Positions 1 through 12,611 of a DNA stretch of 64,000 nucleotides are shown here, one piece after another (position 1 is the first letter of the stretch; each line of letters begins with the position of its first letter). A program made the position numbers and the translations under genes. Location of the stretch: NCBI GenBank assembly GCA_025738555.1, contig JAOVFP010000015.1, positions 2,232,001-2,296,000 of the forward strand, written 5' to 3'. This DNA is from Cyathus striatus. Taxonomy: Eukaryota > Basidiomycota > Agaricomycetes > Agaricales > Nidulariaceae. Under the pieces are notes generated by a model. It ran no database searches, was not told the origin of the DNA, and worked only from the letters and a program-made list of their open reading frames with translations.

Positions 1-2062
1 CACCCCGCCCGCGCGCCGCAGAGGCAGGCTGCGTCGGTGGCGCTCGTCCACGGAATGGTACAGGCGTACCACGTCCCGCTGCAGCCGGTCCCGAAGGAGG
101 CATGGAAGGCACAGGAGTAACGCTCTGATGAACTGACGGTGGTGGTCCCACCGGCCCGCCAGAACTAGCACTGGGATTCTCCATAGGAGGCGCCGCACTA
201 GGATACATCTGTTGACCCATTGCGTTCTGCTCCTACATCGGTAATTTCAGGGGAGAAGAAAGGGAAAAACGAAGCAATGCACATTTGAATCATTCCGTGG
301 GGAGATCTACGCACTACCAAACACATACCTGCATACTATAATCCGGACCCATGCCCATGTTCATCATGCCCGCTCCCTGGGCAGCATTGCCGAATCCGTC
401 CTGCATCATCATGCCTGCGCCAACGGGGTCGGGGGTGCCGTTGGTCGGTACGACACCGGCGGCTTGCCCTTGGCCTCCATCCTGCATGGGCATCATTGGT
501 CCACCCATGCCCATGTCCATACCCATACCCATCATCATATCCATACCCATCATGCCCGGTCCCATCATGCCTGGGTTGGCGGCCGCGCCGTTCATCATGG
601 CCATGGTGCCCGTCATCACCATTTGCCGGGCTTCTGGAGGGAGATTAGATAGTTGATCTTCAGGCATACCCGCGAAGTTCTGTAGGGACAATTAGCTTGG
701 GGCTACGCAGATGGACATACTACGCACAATAACGTTTGTCTTGAGTACATTAGCAAGCTCTCCCATATCACGCCTTCGATAACAATATTGCTCCCAAGAA
801 ATTTCGTCAAAGCCGTAATTAAACCAGTCACTAATATCAGACCCTGGTCTCCGCCATGGTTTGTCTGTCATTGCACCCATATCGACCTCAAATATCGACC
901 TTCCATCTAGCACCCCCGGGGCTGTCGGATCTATTGCAGGATGTGAAGGAGGCGCAGTGGCAGGAGGAAGCATTGAGCTGTCTATGCCATCGTCAGGTTC
1001 TTGTTGCAGCTGCAATTGTAACGATTGAAGTTGTTGTTGTTGTTGTTGTTGTTGCTGCTGCTGCTGCTGCTGCTGTTGCTGTTGCACTACTGGAGCCTGT
1101 TGTTGAAGTTGGGATGGGGTAGAGGGAGCTTGAGAAGGACCTGCTTGTGGCGTGGGGCTTGTATGAGCTGGTTGCGTTGGTGGCGCACTCGAAGATGGCG
1201 GGTGAACTACTGGCGTTGATGGAACACCCCCGCGTTGCATTGGAGTATACTCTGTTGTTAATGATGGCTGAAGGGCTACATGTGCATTGTGTAAGTAGCA
1301 AATACCAAAATAATATAAAAAAGCCATACCCTTGGGATGTGAGGGAGTAGATGTGCTGGGCACGCGAGCTGTTGGAGGTTTCTGTCTGTACAAACTTCAG
1401 TATGAAGAAAATAGAAAGTAAGGCACTATGGCTAACCGGAAGTCCAACGAACGCGCTTGAGGTTCCATAATGAACTCAATGTCCTATGGAAGTGTTACAT
1501 TACACTGTTGAAGCAATTTCGCAAGACCAACTTACATCTTCCTCCTCGCTGTCATCATCCATAACTGCATCTGGCTCTGGTTCTGCATCTACCTCTACCT
1601 CTACCTCTGCGTCTGCGTCTGCTTCCTCTCCCTCTTCTTCTGGAGCGTTTTCCTCGGTCGGTGTTGCGGTCTCTGTAACACTCGCAGCTTGATCTTCGAG
1701 GTGTGCAACGAGGCCATTTGAGGCTTGGAGCTGGTCCAAAGAGATTCTGGATTCGGAGATTCATATTACACTTCAAGACTTATACAACGATGACTTCGCA
1801 AACTTACGGTTGGGGCACTGAAGAGCAGGACACAAAGAAAGAGAGTCAAAAAATGATAACATTGAAATGTGAGATAAAGACATGACAGGTTGGGGGAAGA
1901 AACGTCGTCGCGCAAAAAGCCAAATATGTCTCCAACAAGTGAACACCTTACCAGTTGGCGGGGGTTTTGGCTTGGGCTCTGAGCCGCCGTACAAGAAATC
2001 GTCGTCGTCATCCCTGCAAGACCATCAGTGGTGAGCGTCGCCCGGTGAGTCGATACTTACAT
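1..2062 (-). CDS. FIP1: Fip1, pre-mRNA cleavage/polyadenylation factor subunit (3' end outside window)
   Basis: Fip1 tethers poly(A) polymerase to the cleavage and polyadenylation factor in the nucleus. Read on the minus strand, the product starts with an acidic MDDDDDFLYGG segment, continues through a long acidic stretch (about 1500-1742) into DIEFIMEPQARSLDF, then a glutamine tract (about 1020-1095), and then the diagnostic Fip1 motif with KPWRRPGSDISDWFNYGFDE near 790-880. After this comes a Met/Gly-rich region (about 333-640) and a Pro/Ala/Gly-rich tail ending RGRAPP, still open at base 1. The start codon is split by an intron: AT at 2062-2061, G at 2013, intron 2060-2014 with a GTAAGT donor. 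At least six introns are visible. The gene is divergent from the uL10m gene. The family assignment rests on the Fip1 motif and is firm; exact exon ends of the Met-rich part are less sure. Confidence 0.9.
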
Positions 2063-2245
2063 TTTGAAAGCTGCTCGATGCTGGTGTAGGGAGGAAGTCC
2101 AGGAGAATGTATGACGGAGAGTGTTACTCTTGCATTTCTTGTCACGCCAGAATTCAATTTGTGTGTTGCTATTTTCCAAAAGCCTCCGTCTTCGGGCGCG
2201 CTTGCTTTTCACTCTCGCTGGAACAGCAGACGCGGGCTTCACAAA
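2063..2245. promoter_or_regulatory. short divergent intergenic region between FIP1 and uL10m
   Basis: Only 183 bp separate the FIP1 start (minus strand) from the chosen start of the mitochondrial uL10 gene (plus strand), so this stretch must hold both promoters. No TATA box is evident. The uL10m frame is open back to about 2111, so part of this region could be coding if an upstream start is used. Confidence 0.5.
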
Positions 2246-3124
2246 ATGCTCCTAGCCTGCTCAAGTCGCTCGTCCTGGTTTGCTCCCCGGATACCATCTT
2301 CATCTCGCTCATATGCTATCTTTGTAAAATCTCCCAGGTCCTTGCCCGGGAAACCCACTCCCCGCGTTTTTAGGGACAAAAAGGCATTCCAGTACAACTG
2401 GTACACGGGCATCCTCAAGTCTAACAACACCTCGCCTATCCTTATTCTCAACCATGAAGATTTCACCGCACAGCGACTAGTGCGTCTGCGCGGAGACATT
2501 CAGGCAGCAGCTCGGCGTGTAAAATCAAAACCTTCCTTGTCGGACCCCGCTGCCGTTCCAGCTGAACCACCAGTCCCCGTCCTCACCGTCGTCCGCACCG
2601 GTATATTTGGCGCAGCATTACGCGACTTACCAGGCATAGATATTGCCACAGTGGATAAGATGGTCAGCCAGCAATCCGGTAGCTACGCCGTGCTCTCACT
2701 TCCTTCCTTCGACCCGCCGTTGCTCGCCGCTGTCATCCGTTCAATGGACCGCACTGTCCCTCCCAGACGACCTAAAACGCAGGAAGAGATTGCCGCCGAG
2801 CTTGTGGCGAAGACTGCTGATCCAGCTCAGCCTGGTAAGAGAATGAAGAGGCAGAAGAAGGAGAAGACCCCGAGTCTGAAGCTCATGGGCGCCATCATTG
2901 AAGGTCGCGTCCTGCTCGCGGACGGTGTCAGGAATGCATCCCAGCTTCCCACCCTCGACACATTACGCGCACAACTTGTCGGGTTGATCAGTTCACCTGC
3001 GTCTCAGCTTGCAGGTGTATTGGCTCAGGCAAGCGGAGGACAGTTGGCGAGGACATTGGAAGGATTCAAGAAGGGCTTAGAGGATGCGGAGAAAGGCGAG
3101 AGGGTTGGGGACGCAGCAGCTTAA
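2246..3124 (+). CDS. mitochondrial large-subunit ribosomal protein uL10m (MRPL10/Mrpl11 type)
   Basis: Intronless 292-residue protein. I take the ATG at 2246 because the sequence from there (MLLACSSRSSWFAPRIPSSS) is rich in Ser and Arg and lacks acids, like a mitochondrial presequence; an in-frame ATG at 2111 would add 45 residues with no such character. The body shows the L10 pattern: FRDKKAFQYNW at the start of the domain, NHEDFTAQRLVRLR, the TGIFGAALRD segment, then a lysine-rich linker KRMKRQKKEK. It ends with a C-terminal part resembling other fungal L10m proteins (LKLMGAIIEGRVL, then SSPASQLAGVL). It would sit in the stalk base of the mitochondrial 54S subunit. Its 3' end converges on the next gene with 81 bp between stop codons. 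Confidence 0.8.
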   Translation: MLLACSSRSSWFAPRIPSSSRSYAIFVKSPRSLPGKPTPRVFRDKKAFQYNWYTGILKSNNTSPILILNHEDFTAQRLVRLRGDIQAAARRVKSKPSLSDPAAVPAEPPVPVLTVVRTGIFGAALRDLPGIDIATVDKMVSQQSGSYAVLSLPSFDPPLLAAVIRSMDRTVPPRRPKTQEEIAAELVAKTADPAQPGKRMKRQKKEKTPSLKLMGAIIEGRVLLADGVRNASQLPTLDTLRAQLVGLISSPASQLAGVLAQASGGQLARTLEGFKKGLEDAEKGERVGDAAA

Positions 3125-3205
3125 TTATATATCTCATATGACACTTTTCCTGGACCTCACTAGAGGAATATTCTACGATAATATGATGGGGTATACAAAA
3201 AAGCT

Positions 3206-4312
3206 TTAATCTCGCAGACAGAACTCCCATGTCCGGTCTTCGCCTCCTTCACCTGTCCTCCCTGTGCCGTGTGCGCGCTCACCTTTTGTCATACGATGTT
3301 CGTAACCTTTCCAAATCTCCCTGTGGAATGCGAAAGACCGTAGTTGTGTATAGCTAGGATTGGGGGGAGTGCTTCCTGTCGGTGGACGAGGATTTTTGGC
3401 AAGTTTCGGTACATCCCTGGAGAAGATGTCAGATATGTATGAATAATATATACGCTGAACCCACCATTGCGTATATGGGACAACATTCCGCAGAGTGATA
3501 AGAATGGTACCGCGCGGCTTTACAGTCTCATCAGGTGTAAAGAACTGGTACTCATCATCCGACGCGACAGCGACCTCCTCTTGTCTCACGTCGACGTCGT
3601 CGTCGTCATCATCGCTTAACTTTTTCTTTTTGCGGGGTGTCGTGAAGGATGGAACAGGACCCATAGTCAACATGTTCGCTGCCGAGCGTAAGAAGCCCAG
3701 TATGAGAACTTGGTTCATGAATATATTTCTATCCTGGTCTGTAATTCCCATCCCTAGCCAAAGTATTAAACAGCCTCAGGTCGTAAGTATGAAGTAGGTG
3801 CACTCACCAGCGTGAGGGAAGTTCCATACGACCCTGTCAAACTTTTTGCCTTTCAAACCAGCCGTCTTCTCCAGTTTCGTACCATCGACGCCAAATAGCA
3901 CTTTCACTCCCTTCTGTTTTATATTTGACACAATCGCATGTGCATCTGAGTACTTCTCGTAACATTCCACTTCCGTGTCATAGGCTGTCGCAGTTATGTT
4001 TTGTGGGATGATACCCTCAAGTTCCAAAGGAGGATCGTCGATGAGTGCTTGCGCAAAAGAAAAATTGCCTTCTCCAATAAGCAATATTTTGTCTGTCGGT
4101 TTAAACGGTATAGTAGGTCTTTTCGCATTTGCCTTTTGTTTCCCCTTCGCATTCGATGCACTAGAGGGAGCACCAGGTGCTACACCACCTTTCTGCTTCT
4201 TTTTCAACTTTTGTTCAGCAGCAGCAGCAGCATGGACAGCCTTCTCCTTGAGTTTCTGGCGCGATTGCTGAGACTGAAGAGCCTCCTTGAGACCTTTTCC
4301 GCCCTTGCCCAT
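3206..4312 (-). CDS. 25S rRNA (uridine-N3) methyltransferase, BMT5-like (DUF2431)
   Basis: Nucleolar SAM-dependent methyltransferase family that modifies a uridine of the large rRNA. The start ATG at 4312-4310 gives MGKGGKGLKEALQS, followed by a Lys/Ala-rich basic tail typical of nucleolar proteins. The SAM-binding motif I is KILLIGEGNFSFAQAL, and the family motif near WNFPHAG is followed across an intron (3807-3754) by GMGITDQDRNIFMNQVL. After an acidic, aspartate-run insert (DDDDDD), a second intron near 3465 interrupts VVPYTQWDVPKLAKNP. The C-terminus SYTQLRSFAFHREIW is typical of DUF2431. The ATG is 220 bp from the RAMP4 start on the other strand, a second tight divergent pair. Confidence 0.85.
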
Positions 4313-4532
4313 GGTGTTGAAGAGAGAGCGATTTCTGCAAGCGGAAGCAGATCTAAAGGTGTAGCCAAATACGCGCAAAGAGAGATGATGCACATGGACA
4401 GGTCGCGTGGAATACGTGTAACGTATAAGTAAAAGTGCCACGTCCGACTCGTTAAGTATCTCTTGTATCATATCCTCTATTCACACAACCAACCTACTCC
4501 GCTCTTTCACTCTATTTCCCTTATATCTCACT

Positions 4533-4842
4533 ATGGTATGTCCCTTTCTTTCGTCTCTGTTGTTGCCATCCAGGTTTTAACGTGTTCCGAACTAAGCCTA
4601 CTGAATTCGAAATGCGCAGACGGAACGAGAAGTTCCAGAACGACGCGCGCAGTGGCAAGAAACCAACCCACTTGTCCAGACAGGAGAAGCTTGCTAAGCG
4701 CAGTCCCGTTGGACTTGCTGCCCTTGGACTTATTGTGTTCGTAGTCTGCGGAGGAGGTACGTTCCGTCATCTTAGTAAGTCGCACTTAACCCTGACATGA
4801 CGCTTAGTTCTGTTCGAACTGGGTCGACTTTTGTTCCTATAA
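4533..4842 (+). CDS. RAMP4/SERP-type stress-associated ER membrane protein (Ysy6 family)
   Basis: Small tail-anchored ER protein of the Sec61-associated RAMP4 family. Predicted exons are 4533-4535 (ATG alone), 4597-4756 and 4808-4842, giving 65 residues, the usual family length. The protein reads MPTEFEMRRRNEKFQN, then GKKPTHLSRQEKLAKRSP, then a hydrophobic anchor VGLAALGLIVFVVCGGVLFE. The conserved KRSPVG box just before the membrane span is the strongest evidence. The first exon consists of the start codon only, directly followed by GTATGT. I place the acceptor after CTAAG at 4596 because this keeps the frame, whereas the earlier AG at 4573 would not. If that acceptor is wrong, translation could begin at the ATG at 4612. 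Confidence 0.85.
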
Positions 4843-5076
4843 ACTGCAAAGGAGAAATGGAATTAGTCCGAAGTTGCTTACCTACTTATTGCTGTCGTGG
4901 ATTCCTTCTTCTTGACGCAGAGGCAAAAAAACGATGAGGCCAAAACTGTATTCTTATCATTCTGTTCTTCATATAATTATATCCATCTCGAGATAGTACG
5001 TGATAAAAAAGTGAAAAAGCAAGAGAGGCAACCTGTAAAGTCATCTATATGCACACGCATTTCCTTTCTTCCTCCT

Positions 5077-6977
<1,901 letters not shown>

Positions 6978-7350
6978 TTTGGTTAGTTAGAAAATAACTG
7001 GAATCGTAATAGAGTTGAAGAAAGGAGAGACAGGTGAGGCAGAATGTAAGTGAAGACTACTAGTTGAGTAATATCGGTCAACGGAGTAAGTGATAGACAG
7101 ACGCGACGCGCTGTTCTCACGGTTGGGATGAAGCAAATAAATTGAAAAGGTATATATCGACATGGTCTATTGCATGCTGAGAATCGTAATCAACAAGCTC
7201 CATTGCAAATTGTGCGCTACGAGCAACACGACTACCTAGCCATCCGCGGAATAATTTAGTCATGTAAATTCTCTGCTGCAATAGTTTATGCACTCTGAAG
7301 TGTTCAAATGGTTTCTATAGACGAGAGGATGCGAAGAGAAGTACAAATAA

Positions 7351-7808
7351 TTATGAGGACTTTTCCCATTTCGCTATCAACTTCTCTAAGTCGAATCGAG
7401 GGTCCTCTGGGTCCGTCACGACTGCGAAAGAAAGTGGTCAGTATTGCAGTAAAGTAGCAAGGTTTCGTTTGGTTCGATGGCGACGCGACGGGGCAGGGCA
7501 GGGTAACATGCGATACCCAGTGCAGGTAAAGAGATGTACACTCACGAGTGGTATCTAACGCAGCCTCTTTCTTTCTCTTCCATGCCTCCTTTGCCTCTGC
7601 AACTAACCGCTGTCTCTCGTGAACGGCATGTTCGAGCTTGTGCAGGTCATGATCTGCTTGCAGACTTCGGCGGTGGAAGAAGCCATAAGCAATACCACCA
7701 AAAAGAGCGCTATAACGAACGACCTATTTGCAACGAAAGTAGAAATAGGGTTAGACTGTGCGAGTGTAGGACACGAAGCAAGCGTACGTTGACTGTTGAG
7801 GAGACCAT
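7351..7808 (-). CDS. mitochondrial F1Fo ATP synthase subunit e
   Basis: Inner-membrane subunit that promotes ATP synthase dimerisation and cristae formation. Exons on the minus strand are 7808-7788, 7723-7546 and 7421-7351; phases agree and give 89 residues, the expected size. The protein reads MVSSTVNVVRYSALFGGIAY, then GFFHRRSLQADHDLHKLEH, a Lys/Glu-rich coiled-coil helix, and the conserved C-terminus EDPRFDLEKLIAKWEKSS. A GxxxG motif (GIAYG) lies in the N-terminal membrane helix, as required for dimer formation in the family. It is not among the long open frames because its exons are short; intron joins are my reading (donors GTACGC and GTGAGT, acceptors ATAG and GCAG). Confidence 0.85.
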
Positions 7809-8123
7809 AGTATTACCCTTTCGCGTTCGACCAGAGATAGGATACTATTGGCCGGATGCAGAGGCTCTAGCAGATAAAAGTAATTGTTTTAGTTGAGATA
7901 GTAGAGTAATAGTATAGCAAAACTGACCTGAATTTTGGATAGGAAAGCAGAAAGCGTAACGGCGGAAGAGGTGGCACGGAGAATTTCGGTAACTGATTAT
8001 GTCAGCAGAACGCTATGGGACCAAATTCAGATGATCAGCCTCGTTCACATCTCCCATCGCGACTGGTCCGTTCCGACTCCGTCCTCCGTCTGCTTGACAT
8101 ATGCATACTTTCATTATACGGCG

Positions 8124-8179
8124 GCGCTATTCTGTGTAGAAAGACACCTGATTATCTGGAACAGGAACGCAATCGAAAA
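8124..8179 (+). repeat. copy A of a diverged, coding-like direct repeat
   Basis: These 56 bases match 9650-9705 at 47 of 56 positions in the same orientation. Read in the frame starting at 8124 they encode ALFCVERHLIIWNRNAIE; the other copy encodes ALSCVEKHLIIWNRNEIE. Most differences fall at third codon positions, suggesting both come from a once-translated sequence. Confidence 0.55.
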
Positions 8180-9649
8180 TTACAACGAGTCTGAGCCTGT
8201 CTGGACGGTGAACAAGAGGAATCAGTTTGACATCAGCTGGGTCATTCACGCTCGTTCTGGCTTCATTTTTTATCTGTTGGATTGCATCGAGCTCAGTGAA
8301 GCAGGTGCATAACCAACATTAATATAGATTATATATTATTATTCCGTACAGGTAATACGGTATATTGCGAACTAATAATCAAATGTATTCAAGATTTGCG
8401 CCCTGCCAAACACCTTACCTGCATATTTTCTGCTACACTCTCTCCCCACATCCCTAAGTATTCTCCATTCCTGTACTACCCAGTTTCTGGCGGCCATTTA
8501 AAGCCGGTTATGCTTTCTGGTTTCTACTACCCTTCCTACATTTAACATGCTCAGCTCGACGATTACCGCACAGTTGGTGTCTGCACATCTGAAGAACATG
8601 GTGGTAAGCGTATGCATATACAGAGAAAGCTGGATATAGCGAACTCACCAGTGCTCGTCAGAAGCCATACATGAACAGAATACGTGCATGGCAGCTGTAT
8701 CAGTACATCGCCTGACAAGAGTATCTGCCAGAGTAAATATTAGCGAGAGGAGCGAACTTGAAAGGTAAATGCATGCTGAACGATGCACCCTATGTTATAT
8801 CAACAAACCGGCAATATTGTTTTAAAGGCCGAGAAGAAAGCACACCTTCACAGATGTTAAGATATACTGAGCTGGATTTAACAAGATTTTAACACACAAT
8901 CAGCCAAATTGACACTTGGAAATGTGTACGTGAGTATCATGAATATCATCTGTGTATACATGGACTCTCGAACTTCTAAATGTCGAGGAAGGGTTACGAA
9001 GTGGTTACAGCAGGAGGGTCAGCAACTTCGAAAGGCTTGAAACAATTATATGCATCGGGGTTGTAGATAATGATGAAGATGGAAGTGGGAAAAACAGCCC
9101 ATCACTCTTTTTGCCATCCTTCACCAACGCCATGCGCTCCCATTATGCGCGAAGTGGACGATAGACTCGAAGAGCGTAACAGCGCTCGTCAGCAATTGGT
9201 CGACGTTATGTAATGTACTGAAAGCGCCGAACGGCTGAGCCGCGTTCTTATCGTGCATGTGACCGTTTACCGTGGGAGCGATATTCATTTTTGGAATGTC
9301 GCAGAGAAAGCTTTACGGTGCAACTATGGTGTGCACTGCGCAGAGTGTTGAGCTTTTGGTTTCTAAAATCTTCGGAGCTTTGTCCACACTGTAACGACTA
9401 AGATGATAACGCAGTTGCGTATTGAATATCTCATGTCTACGACTGGCAAGAATTTTCATTTTGATACCAACTGCTTGATTACTTGATATCACGTTCTTAC
9501 CTTGTTCTTACCTCTCATCTCGACTGGTCACTGGTTCACCTGCTCGACTTCGTTTGCATTATTTCTACCAGCTAGTTGCTCTTCTGTTGCCACCTTATGT
9601 CTCTTAGCTGAGATAACTACGTTCGGTCTGTCGAAAGTTCCTTATGGCA

Positions 9650-9705
9650 GCGCTATCATGTGTGGAAAAACACCTGATCATATGGAACCGGAACGAAATT
9701 GAAAA
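9650..9705 (+). repeat. copy B of the coding-like direct repeat, upstream of the GFA gene
   Basis: This is the partner of 8124-8179. The frame stays open on both sides here, from about 9632 (KFLMAALSCVEKHLIIW) to a TGA near 9769. It lies about 125 bp upstream of the GFA-domain start codon. I recognise no family for it. Confidence 0.55.
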
Positions 9706-9829
9706 GCACATTCCTGAGCCGCCATTCTCGCCCCATCTCCACAGGTCTCATTCATATATCTCTGACTGAAGTAAGCTTTCGTTATCTGTTTCTTCGTTTC
9801 TCTGTTCTTTTGCGCATTTCCACATTTCC

Positions 9830-10360
9830 ATGGTAGAATCTACGGAGAACATTCATCGTGGCGGTTGCTTCTGCGGCGCCATCTCTTACGAGGTCTCAGG
9901 TCGCCCGATGCTCAGCGCATATTGCCACTGTACGCTTTGCCAAAGATTGAACTGTAAGTTTATTATTGTACCTCCAAGTAGTTCTCGAATCTAACTGGAA
10001 ATTGCCGTAACAGCTTCAGCCTTCATACACACTGTCCATTTCAGCGCCGCGGCTTTCTCATGGACTTATCCTGAACCTCATGAAGAGGCCCTAGATTCAT
10101 ACAGTGTCTCCACTAAACCCTGGAAAATTCGAAAAAGATGCAAGAAGTGCGGCTCTACTGTTGCATCCTACAATACTAAACTAGACAAATGGAGTGTTTG
10201 GGGCGGCCAGCTTGAACGTGACGCTGATGGAAAGATAAAGGGTTGGGATAGTGTGAAGCCTGAAGCTCATATGTTCTACGAGACCCGCATGCTGGATATC
10301 AGTGATGACTTGGAGAAATGGACAGGGTACCCTAAGAAGTCGGAGAGGATACTAGGTTGA
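9830..10360 (+). CDS. GFA/CENP-V-type zinc-binding domain protein
   Basis: Two exons, 9830-9953 and 10014-10360, encode 156 residues with consistent phase. The protein begins MVESTENIHRGGCFCGAISY and carries the family's metal ligands: GGCFCGAI, then YCHCTLCQRLN, then KRCKKCGSTVASYN. The GFA (glutathione-dependent formaldehyde-activating) fold binds two zinc ions; bacterial Gfa was proposed to form S-hydroxymethylglutathione, but most fungal members have no tested activity. No signal peptide or membrane segment is present. The start at 9830 is the first ATG before the cysteine motif and leaves the usual short leader. The name of the fold is secure, the reaction is not. Confidence 0.88.
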
Positions 10361-10681
10361 GGAATAGAGAGATCGCAGGTTGTTACTGTATAGCGTAATC
10401 CTTACGTCGTCTACATTCAAGTACATAGGAGAGGTTGAATAAACATGTATTGCAACTCGTGCGGTATTGAAGTATTCTATCAAATTTCTATTCTATTCAC
10501 GTTATTAGTACCTGCTAGTATTCGGCATTACTCCTGTCATGAGACAGGATTTGCAATCGTGTCATTGGGCGAGGGAACAAGGCTGACAGCTCCTTACAGT
10601 CGTTCACCTCCGCGGACACATCCGTCGATCGAACAGCTTCTGAATCACCATCGAAATACAAGCAAACAGACAGGATTCGGC

Positions 10682-12302
10682 ATGTCAAATATGTTTCGCG
10701 CTTCACCTTGGGTAACATACGAACCGACACCAGTCTCACATAACAACTCAATTTCTCGCTCAAAGTCAGCAAGCAATATGGACCAGGAGGACGTCGACAT
10801 GGATGCTCCGCTAATATCTACCCTTAGAGAGGAGGAATCTCCACCTCCTCAGCGTAAAGCTGCCTCGTCACGCAAAGGTAAAGCAGCTGCCAAGGTGAAG
10901 GCTGAACAGTGGGTTCAGCCCCGTCCCGAACGACCGCCGGCACCCGACGTTGCCTCAGAAGAGGAATTCGATGAACCTGAGGAAGAGGAGGACCAGCTCA
11001 TCGACGACGACGACGAAGTTTCAAAGCCAACACCTGCTACCTCGGCTTCCACGCCCATACTACGAACCGTAGACGCTGCTCAGAAGCCAAAGCCGATTAC
11101 TGGCAAGCGGAAATCACGCAAATCCGACAAGGGTACTGAGAAAGAAAAGGAGGAGGACAAAGATAAAGAGAAGGAGAAGGAGAAGGAGGAGAAAGAAAAG
11201 GAGAAGGAGAAGAAGACAAAGAAGCCACGGAAATCAAAGGTCCCACAACAAATAACGGGTGCGCCAGATCTTGCGCCTACCATGTCTTGGTTTGAGGCTA
11301 CACCGGCGGAGTCTCACGAGGATTCAGGACATACCGACGCGAATTTTACTCATGTTGGCGAGCCTGAACTCTCTATTTCGAAGCCAGGTCGTAAGAAGGG
11401 AGCCTCGCCGCGGAAAGCTCCACCAGGTTCTAAGCCGAAAGGCAAGCCGGGTCCAAAGTAAGTACATTAGCTATCTCTCTAGATATATTTAATGGGCTAC
11501 ATTACAGGCCCAAGTCAGCACTACCAACTCCTTTAATTGCCCCAGAAGACTTTGGCTCTGTTGCAAGCGAAGGTGCGGCAATCCCTGTCTGTCTCGTACT
11601 CGGCAATAACATACAGACATAGCTCCTACAGTACCTTCTTCTCCCGCAACCCAGCAAATCGAAATGTCTCCTGAACCAGAAGCTCCGCTTGCAGACATTC
11701 CTGAACCTCCGCAGTCGGCTGAAAAGCCTGACCTTGAAAACGTCGCCATTCCACAATATCCACTACCTACTAAACCATTCCCTGTGCAGCTTCCTCCCAA
11801 AATCAACTCAGGCTTTGCTCCTCCCATGCCGCTAGACAAAAGCGGAAAGAAGGTTCGCCATTGGCGTACGGCCAATCGTGAAATACGAGGTATCGCAGGT
11901 GGTCGATGGTTTGCGCGCACATGGGTAGGCGAAAAGGAATCGGAGTATTCAACCGCAGTTGCCACAGCACAGGCACTCAAAACTGGTGGAGATGAAAAGA
12001 ACGGTACTTTGATGTCCAAAATGCCTCTCGCATCGATTTCAGCGCCTCCTGGAACAGGGGCAGGAAGAGGAAAGAGGGGTGCCAAAGCTGCTTCCGCATC
12101 ACTTACCGCGTCAGCCGCTCCTTCTCGCTCTGGATCTATCGGACCTGACCTGGGACCCGGAATACCAATTACGAGCAAGCCACACGTTCCAACGAAGATG
12201 AGGGTTCTTCATATACCACCAGAATCCTCTCCGGTCGATACTCCTCCCACCACCGCAGAAGCCGCCCAAGACGTCGAAATGGCGCCTCCTCCCTCAGAAT
12301 AG
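10682..12302 (+). CDS. probable INO80 chromatin-remodelling complex subunit Ies4
   Basis: Predicted exons are 10682-11457, 11508-11572 and 11623-12302, giving about 500 residues. The first half is low-complexity: acidic (EEEFDEPEEEED), then a long Lys/Glu run, then AT-hook-like KPGRKKGASPRKAP and KPKGKPGPKPKSALPTP. The second half holds PPMPLDKSGKKVRHWRTANR followed by GRWFARTW. That resembles the Ies4 core, where a similar leucine-Asp-x-Ser-Gly-Lys segment precedes a Lys/Arg-Trp pair. Ies4 is a small INO80 subunit linked to checkpoint signalling. The identification rests on this short motif plus the GKPGPK pattern, so it is tentative; a generic nuclear Lys-rich protein is the alternative. 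The frame is open upstream to 10445, so the start is uncertain. Confidence 0.5.
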
Positions 12303-12611
12303 AGGAATGAGTTCCATTTGCTTTATCTTATTACATCTATGCTACATCTTCTTGCTTTGAGTTACATATTGCTATCGTTATATCTAATGGTTACATAGAC
12401 ACTGTAGTGAACGTGGATTTCATGTATAATAATCGGCTTCGTGTGCTTTGTGCGTGATCGTGATGGTCGTCACGGTGTCAGTGTGACGTGCGGTGTGCTA
12501 TAGTGAGATCTACCGGAAATAGTTATACGCAGCGCCGTTCAACTTACCTTGGACGTATTTCATTCACCTAATTAACGTCTTCCAATTCAAACAACGAAGA
12601 CAGTCGCTGGC

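Larger units (their letters stand above)
7809..9829. other. 2-kb stretch without a convincing complete gene
   Basis: Base composition is mixed and no recognisable protein family appears in any frame. A 125-codon plus-strand frame at 7935-8312 has no family match, but its middle part is repeated 1.5 kb downstream with a codon-like substitution pattern (see the paired repeat). The first part must hold the ATP synthase subunit e promoter and the last 100 bp that of the GFA-domain gene. Confidence 0.4.

Noticed and set aside
351..656. Long open frames on the plus strand and histidine-rich frames opposite FIP1
   Set aside because: They are shadows of the Met/Gly-rich and Gln-rich repeats of FIP1 on the minus strand; the minus strand carries the conserved Fip1 motif and clean introns.
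7935..8312. 125-codon plus-strand frame as a full gene
   Set aside because: Only its middle part shows repeat-supported coding character; start, end and flanks have no family match or clear leader.
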